64,000 bases of DNA, taken from contig CAMTDV010000028.1 in the NCBI GenBank assembly GCA_947069175.1, positions 70,416,157-70,480,156 on the forward strand, in the 5' to 3' direction. A model generated the notes under the pieces. It ran no database searches. It was not told where the DNA came from and saw nothing but the letters and a program-made list of their open reading frames with translations. Positions 58,434 through 64,000 of the stretch are shown piece after piece (positions within the stretch are counted from its first letter, which is position 1; the number at the start of each line of letters is the position of its first letter). Made by a program: the position numbers and the translations under genes. This DNA is from Scalesia atractyloides. Its lineage: Eukaryota; Streptophyta; Magnoliopsida; Asterales; Asteraceae.

Positions 58434-61083
58434 ATGTCCTCCCTCTGCGATTTCTGCAACCACAGATCCGCCGTACTCTACTGCAAAGCCGATTCAGCTA
58501 AACTCTGTTTTTTCTGCGACAACGCCGTACACTCCGCAAACGCTCTCTCCGTCAAGCATTTCCGATCTCAGATCTGCGACAACTGCGGCTCCGACGCCGC
58601 CACCGTCTCCTGCTCCACCGATAACCTCCTCCTCTGCACCGCCTGCGATCACGATTTCCACGGTGACGCATCAGTTTCCTCATTTCACAACCGTTTTCCG
58701 GTTGATGACGTCACCGGTTGCCCTACCGTTCACGAACTCGCTTCAGTTTGGGGATTTGATCTCAAACGTTCAATTTCTAACGGTAATTCGTGTGAGAGTA
58801 AGTTTTTTAATACGAATTCACATGATTTGACGACGATAGATGAGAAAAGTTGTTTTGATGAGGTTCCGTGTGTTGAGTTGGAGTTAAGAGGTTTGGGATG
58901 TGGTGTGAATAGGAAGGTGTTGTATAAGCAGTTGTGTGAGCTTGCGAAAGAACGGTTTGATGAAGATGGAGAAGGAGGTCAATTAGGGCCGAAAACTCCG
59001 AGTGAATGTGGTAGGGGGAAGTTGCTGAAGGTTTTGAGTTTGAGGAGCAGGAGGAGAACGATTTGTTGCGTCAGGAGACTCCGTTGATGTATTTGCTGTT
59101 GCCGAACCAGGATGGGTCGAATTCGAAAGCGAGTTATGTTACTGAGTTTAGTAATGTTTGGAATTATAGTCCAAAACGCCAGGCGACTCAGGTTGTGATT
59201 GATTTACTTGATGATTGAGTTTTGATTGTGAGATTATTTATGCAAGGTGGTTTTTAACTTTTAGCCTTGTTAATTGTGGAATGCTAACTAAAATTTGTAA
59301 TGATAATTTACATTTGGGATGTTCTTGATATGACTTTTGCTACTTGACGTGTCTAGACACTCCTTTAAGTGACAATCATAGTGTAACTATATTGTTAGTG
59401 ATAGATATATCAGGGAGATATATATTAGTTAAGAGTTTATTGTATTTAACATAGTTAGAGGATATGATTTGATTAGGCTAGAAAATTTACTAAATAAGTA
59501 TACAAGTTATTACGTGTTATTAATTATTAATTAACTATATATAGGGATACAACGAGGATGGTTACAAAGCACCATGCGTGAGAACAGTTCTTTGTCTATT
59601 GTTCTAAGAGAAAGAAGTTTCTACAAGCTATCTTATTCATATTCTTTTGCCTTTATATCATGAACAAATATCAAACAATTCAAAGCCCCAATGCATAATC
59701 CGTGTGGTCTTTAGCATTTAAAATTACATGCCTTATGCCTTGTATTAGGCTTCGACAAGTCTATGGATGTCTTGATGATTATTATTGTTTTCCTTGTGTT
59801 AACGTGTGTGTTTGGGGAGGGAGTATAAAAGGTTTTAGTAGTAGCATGACGTTTCAGTTGACCAGAAACACGCATCTTTCTTACCATTTTGACATTGCAG
59901 ATATGGGATTTCAATCTAGGAAGATCAAGATCTTCGGTGGCAGGACGTGATGATCTTGGATTTGCAATAAACAACTGTACAGACCTTGTTGAGGATGCTT
60001 CTTTCACAACAACGGAAGTGTTAAAAGAAATGGATGCTATAAACATATCTTTTGCCACTAACCCATCACAGAATGTAAGCAATTTGCACTATTTGGTGAT
60101 TCCTTTCATCTTCGTGCATTTATTTCCCAGACTATGCAGTTTTTTCATTGTTATTTGATGAATCGGAATCCTGTTCGTCTTATGGGAGATTATACAATTA
60201 CAAGCACAACATATATCCTTTGCCACCAACTAATAGTCTAATACAAACTGTGTTTGGTCTGATTTTCTTTTGTTTTTACCAATATCATCACCTCTTTATT
60301 TGTTTACCGGCACATATAGATATTCATAAGCCTGTTATATGACATGTGCAGAAGCAGGACATGCCGATATCTGGTTGCAGATCAACAATGGAGAGTAACA
60401 ACAGACAACTTACTGAACCATCATCACAGACACAAATGATGGATATCAATACAAGTAATTTAATTGAGGATGGCCATGGAATCGAAATACCAGCAACAAA
60501 CAAAGTTGATGCCCAGCAGCTTGCACAGAACAGATGTAATGCAATGTTACGTTACAAGGAAAAGAAGAAAACACGAAGGTATTGTTAATTAAATGCTTAA
60601 ATTTAATGCATGTGAAGATGGTAATTTCAACCCTCAGTAAAGGTTATACTTCGTCAGTAGCATGTCAAATGGTTAAAAGTTTTTAAGAACAGCTAGATTG
60701 TAAATAGGTTAAACGCGCCTAAAGTCACCCCTTGATAATGAAAATATCTTTTAACTTAGACATATGTTATACCTTTTCGTTTTAAAAAAGAAAAGAAAAG
60801 ATACTAACACAAATACGATACGGAATGTTGTCGCCTTATGAAAGTTAATTGGGTGGATTGAAATGTTGTTTGGCTATTTGCCTATAACCTTTTAAATACT
60901 TGGATATTAATTATTTATAGAACAGGATGAAAGAAAGGGAAAACATGTTGTTGGTCCGATATTGGCCCGTACTAATCTTTGGATGTTAACAGGTACGAGA
61001 AGCGCATCCGTTACGAGTCACGAAAGGCACGAGCTGATGCTAGAAAACGAGTAAAGGGCCGATTCGTGAAGACAACTGACTGA
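58434..61083 (+). CDS. CONSTANS-like B-box zinc finger and CCT domain protein (COL13/14/15 type)
   Basis: A nuclear transcriptional regulator of the BBX family, group with COL13-15. Exons are 58434-59191, 59901-60074, 60352-60578 and 60993-61083. Two B-boxes occupy residues 5-45 (CDFCNHRSAVLYC...CDNAVH) and 48-88 (CDNCGSDAATVSC...CDHDFHG). The middle has GCPTVHELASVWGFDL and, at the exon 2 start, IWDFNLGRSR, both typical of this clade. The CCT domain near the C-terminus reads RYKEKKKTRRYEKRIRYESR then KARADARKRVKGRFVK. About 416 residues. One base is missing in the G-run at 59010-59014: exon 1 is 758 nt where 759 is needed. Both sides are well conserved, so I favour an assembly error. Confidence 0.92.
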
Positions 61084-61189
61084 GTGAGTGAACCATTTAA
61101 GAATCTATGTGTGTATACACACACACACACACAAAAGATCAAATACAAATACCTTTAACGTACAAAACGTATGAACTGAAGGTTTTGCT

Positions 61190-61535
61190 GAAAAACGCGG
61201 TGGCATTTTTCGTAATTATCAAAATTACTCTACAAATGATATTGTAGGGTAATTTTGATATTGTAGGGTAATTTTGTAAAACTATCTTGTAGGGTAATTT
61301 TGATCTTTGTAGGGTGATTTTGTAGAGTATCATAATTACTCTACAAATGATCTTGTAAGCTAATTTTGATCTTGTAGGGTAATTTGAATTGTATGTTGTT
61401 TAATAATCTAGTGGAGTAATTTTGATAATTACCCTACAAGCACATTTTACAAAATTATCCCACAAGATTATTTATAGAGTAATTATGATAATTACCCTAT
61501 GAGCAAATAGTTACGAAAATGTCATCGCATTTCTT
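61190..61535. mobile_element. MITE-like inverted repeat with reiterated TAGGGTAATTTTG
   Basis: The left side GCGGTGGCATTTTTCGTAA is mirrored by the right side, whose complement reads GCGATGACATTTTCGTAAC. The interior has about seven copies of GTAGGGTAATTTTG or its complement. It begins about 107 bp after the CONSTANS-like stop codon, so it may lie in the 3' UTR. Confidence 0.65.
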
Positions 61536-61539
61536 TTTT

Positions 61540-62029
61540 CTTTTTCATGTCTTGATAAGGCATTTTGTAAGTAAATTTTAACTCTATATATATGTTATGT
61601 TCTAATTGGTTTGATTAATAGTGGGGAGTTGAATATATGTTTGCACGTGCCTGGTGTTACGTTTACATACGACTATTTGATTAAAAAAAAGGTAGCTTGC
61701 AATGTAGGCAGTGGAAAAGGTGTGCCTTGAGGGTTGATACGCAATTAGACCTGGGATCCTCGTCCTGCCACGAACTCGTAATCTGTAAACAACCTTTGAA
61801 CACAGCGACATGGAAAGTGTAGGAAAGAAAAAGGTTATTCTGCTGGTTTTTTTAAAGTTAGAAAGATGTGATATATTTGTACAGAAGAATACTTGATAAC
61901 CAATGGATTACTATCATTATGTATGTAATTTTACTACAGCAAATGTTTAATAATCTTTCACAACTGTTTTGTTGATTTAGTTGCTGTTTGTAATTGTGTG
62001 AGCTCTTTATCACAACTGGTGGAGTAAAG
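61540..62029. other. Intergenic, no recognisable feature
   Basis: No gene was seen. Sequence is AT-rich with short random frames only. Confidence 0.35.
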
Positions 62030-62430
62030 GAGCCGAGCCTGAACTTGTTTTGGCACAAGCTCGGCTTGTTTAAATATAGAGAGCTCGGGCTTGGCTTGTT
62101 TGGAGCTTTATTTCCAAAGCTTAGTTTGACTCGGTCATTGGTAGTTTTTCAAGCTCGAGCTTGACTTGTTTAATTTTATCAATAATTTAATAATTGTATT
62201 TATATGTTATATAATTTTTTACATATATATTATAAGCTCTAAATCCTATTATTTATATATAATAATTATTATTTTATAAATATATTTTTGATATACTAAT
62301 TAAAAATTATGTTATTAAAAAGCTTGTTTAGCCTTGTGAGGTGACTTGAGGGTATGTGAAACCTGGAGTTGTTCAATATAAATTTTGACATATATGTGAT
62401 TAATTAGCTCGTTTAGCCCCATCGTGAATG
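62030..62430. repeat. GAGCTCG-rich repeat related to 45695-46281
   Basis: Contains GCTCGGCTTGTTTAAAT, TTTTTCAAGCTCGAGCTTG and TTAGCTCGTTTAGCC. Similar words occur in the hAT-like MITE at 45695-46281. The ends were not resolved. Confidence 0.45.
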
Positions 62431-62657
62431 TGTATTTCTTTTTCCTTAACATTTCGGCATAAATTCGTTGAAAACAGAGTTGTGTTTACAATAAAGTATA
62501 TTTTTGGTGTCGTAAGCTATACGAGTGACGGTGTTGAACCGATTCCAGTTGAACATCATCAGAATTGTAATCGGTAATACTAGAAATGACAGTGGTATTG
62601 GTTTATTGTTTTCGATTGACTTTATGTGGAAGACATAGTTGTATTCAAATTAGAATA

Positions 62658-62812
62658 AGGGGCGGACCTAGGTAGAGGGTTGGGTGGGCGGGCGCAACCC
62701 TTGAAAAAAAATTAGTGTATTTTATAGGGTAAAATCCGGATCATACCCCTTGAAAATTTGGTTAAACCTCTCGTTCGCACCCCCAGAAAATAATTCCTGG
62801 GTTCGCTACTGA
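62658..62812. mobile_element. Short hAT-like MITE with GGGGCGGACCTAGG terminus
   Basis: It starts GGGGCGGACCTAGG and ends CCTGGGTTCGCTACTG, an imperfect inverted pair. It includes AACCCTTGAAAAAAA and CCCCTTGAAAATTT. A related copy lies near 5556-5690. Confidence 0.6.
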
Positions 62813-63388
62813 ATAGAATGTCTTTTTTGCATCTTATGTTACAGTGAGTGTCGATTCCGACTGAACAACATTGGTACTGGTATCGTTATTATGAAAACCA
62901 TTACCAATATTAGTTTTAAGGTTTTCTATCAATGTAAAATACGTATCGATAAAGTTTTGGGCGTATCACGACTTTATTTTTTAGGTTTGTCCTGTCAGTT
63001 ATTATACCGAGTGCGGGTAGCATATCAATAATTTAACGAATTGAACCAATATAGACTGAATTCCGGCCCAACACGCACGCAGGAGATATTCTACGAGTTA
63101 GTAGTTTAAATATCGTTTTATGTACGTAAGAAGTAAATACTAATTGTAAAACCGGTGCCAATAATTCGGTTGCTTTGATATACTGTATACGGGTGAGCAA
63201 CTTGCTATATATATATATATATATAATTAAGATAAAGATTTTACATAATACACAAGTCCTTAATCTGCGGCCACCCAATCCATGACAGTAGCCCACGTAC
63301 ATGCACATGCCAATTCCCATTGCCATCAACAAACAGATCTCACCTTTTCATTACACCTTGTTTGCACGTGACTCACTGCTTCAGTCTT

Positions 63389-63419
<31 letters not shown>

Positions 63420-63532
63420 TTGTTTATCACCATCACTTGTTTCTTCATCCCTCTATGTTGCATTTTGTACATCAAATAATAATAATAATAATATTAATGT
63501 TACACATTCAATAGTAACAAGTTCCAAGCTAA
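62813..63532. promoter_or_regulatory. Upstream region of the BRO1-like gene
   Basis: It includes a (TA)n tract at 63207-63224. A (CTT)n microsatellite (63384-63418) and an AAT tract (63477-63492) lie within about 150 bp of the start codon, so probably in the 5' UTR. Confidence 0.45.
63384..63418 (+). repeat. CTT microsatellite upstream of the BRO1-like gene
   Basis: About eleven TCT/CTT triplets without interruption. CT-rich tracts are common in plant 5' UTRs. Confidence 0.9.
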
Positions 63533-64000
63533 ATGGGGTGTGCAGCTTCCATGTACAGAGTTGGAGGCAATAAGAAGCCCATGAACATCCCTCTAGTCAC
63601 TATTTTTACACCTTCACTTCGTATTCCGATCCACTCCAATTTTCAAAAACCGCTTAAAGGGCTTGTCCCTAACGGTCTCATTGATCGTCTCACCTATTCT
63701 CGAAACCATGTCACTCTTCTTGCCAACCAAACTGGTTTGTTTTCCACTTCCTAAGTTCAGTCAGGTTTGTTATATTTTAGCAATCTGTGATTCTGAAATC
63801 GACGCAGATGTATCAGGTGTTCCTGAATTACTACGTGCATTGGAGGATTACTTGTCGCTATTAGTTGGCCTCACTGATCAAGGTTTTGTTCGTTGATCGT
63901 TTGATCTTACGAGTTTAAGTGTTGATTGAATGATTTTGTTGCTTGTTTTGTTTATCAGAACTTGGGTTTCGAGAGCTGGTCGAGTTCACATGGAGAAGTT
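63533..64000 (+). CDS. BRO1-domain-like protein, N-terminal part (runs off the window)
   Basis: Exons 63533-63734, 63781-63882 and 63959 to the window end join in frame. The protein starts MGCAAS, a typical N-myristoylation signal (Gly2) with a Cys for palmitoylation. Then come PSLRIPIHSNFQKPLKGLVP, GVPELLRALEDYLSLLVGLT and GFRELVEFTWR. This start and spacing match plant endosomal-targeting BRO1-like domain proteins (Arabidopsis At1g17940/At1g73390 type). BRO1 domains usually bind ESCRT-III components; the role of this plant group is not well established. Only about 120 residues are visible, so the BRO1 core is mostly outside the window. Confidence 0.75.

Overview
The window is nuclear DNA of a dicot plant, probably Asteraceae. 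Genes have GT-AG introns, AT-rich intergenic DNA and long retroelement LTRs. The family call is an inference from the repeat types (Tat-lineage Ty3/gypsy with an antisense gene, Tekay-like chromoviruses with 2.3-3.1 kb LTRs), not from a species-specific marker.

Five host genes are supported. They are a mitochondrial phosphate carrier (487-3641, +), a GEM-like GRAM-domain gene (14834-15979, +), the translocon-associated protein beta subunit TRAPB (20162-17579, -) which includes a 6-nt microexon, a CONSTANS-like B-box/CCT regulator of the COL13-15 type (58434-61083, +), and the start of a BRO1-domain-like gene (63533 to the window end, +). A decayed partial copy of TRAPB exons 2-4 lies between the convergent GEM-like and TRAPB genes. 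These genes look like an ordinary gene neighbourhood; nothing suggests they act in one pathway.

Most of the rest is transposons, many with exact boundaries. From 6.2 to 14.3 kb lie a Harbinger element, a relative that looks like its MITE, two solo LTRs and a terminal-inverted-repeat element. From 20.9 to 40.8 kb lies one complete Tat-like Ty3/gypsy element (LTRs 20887-21895 and 39508-40793, target duplication GTATA). It is broken by two oppositely oriented, truncated Tekay-like elements of one family and carries an antisense gene. From 40.8 to 57.9 kb there are SINEs, hAT- and MULE-type MITEs, a 3.07-kb solo LTR, a minisatellite, a 5'-truncated LINE and a Pack-MULE carrying a piece of an RD19-like cysteine protease gene.

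The observation most worth following is that LTRs of the nested Tekay-like family carry a conserved cassette of tRNA-like modules with recognisable A-box and B-box motifs, present in three independent copies here. This is formally similar to Cassandra elements, whose LTRs carry 5S rRNA sequence. A second general point is that conserved genes repeatedly lack single bases, often in short homopolymers, while none needs an extra base removed. This suggests uncorrected deletion errors in the assembly rather than true pseudogenes.
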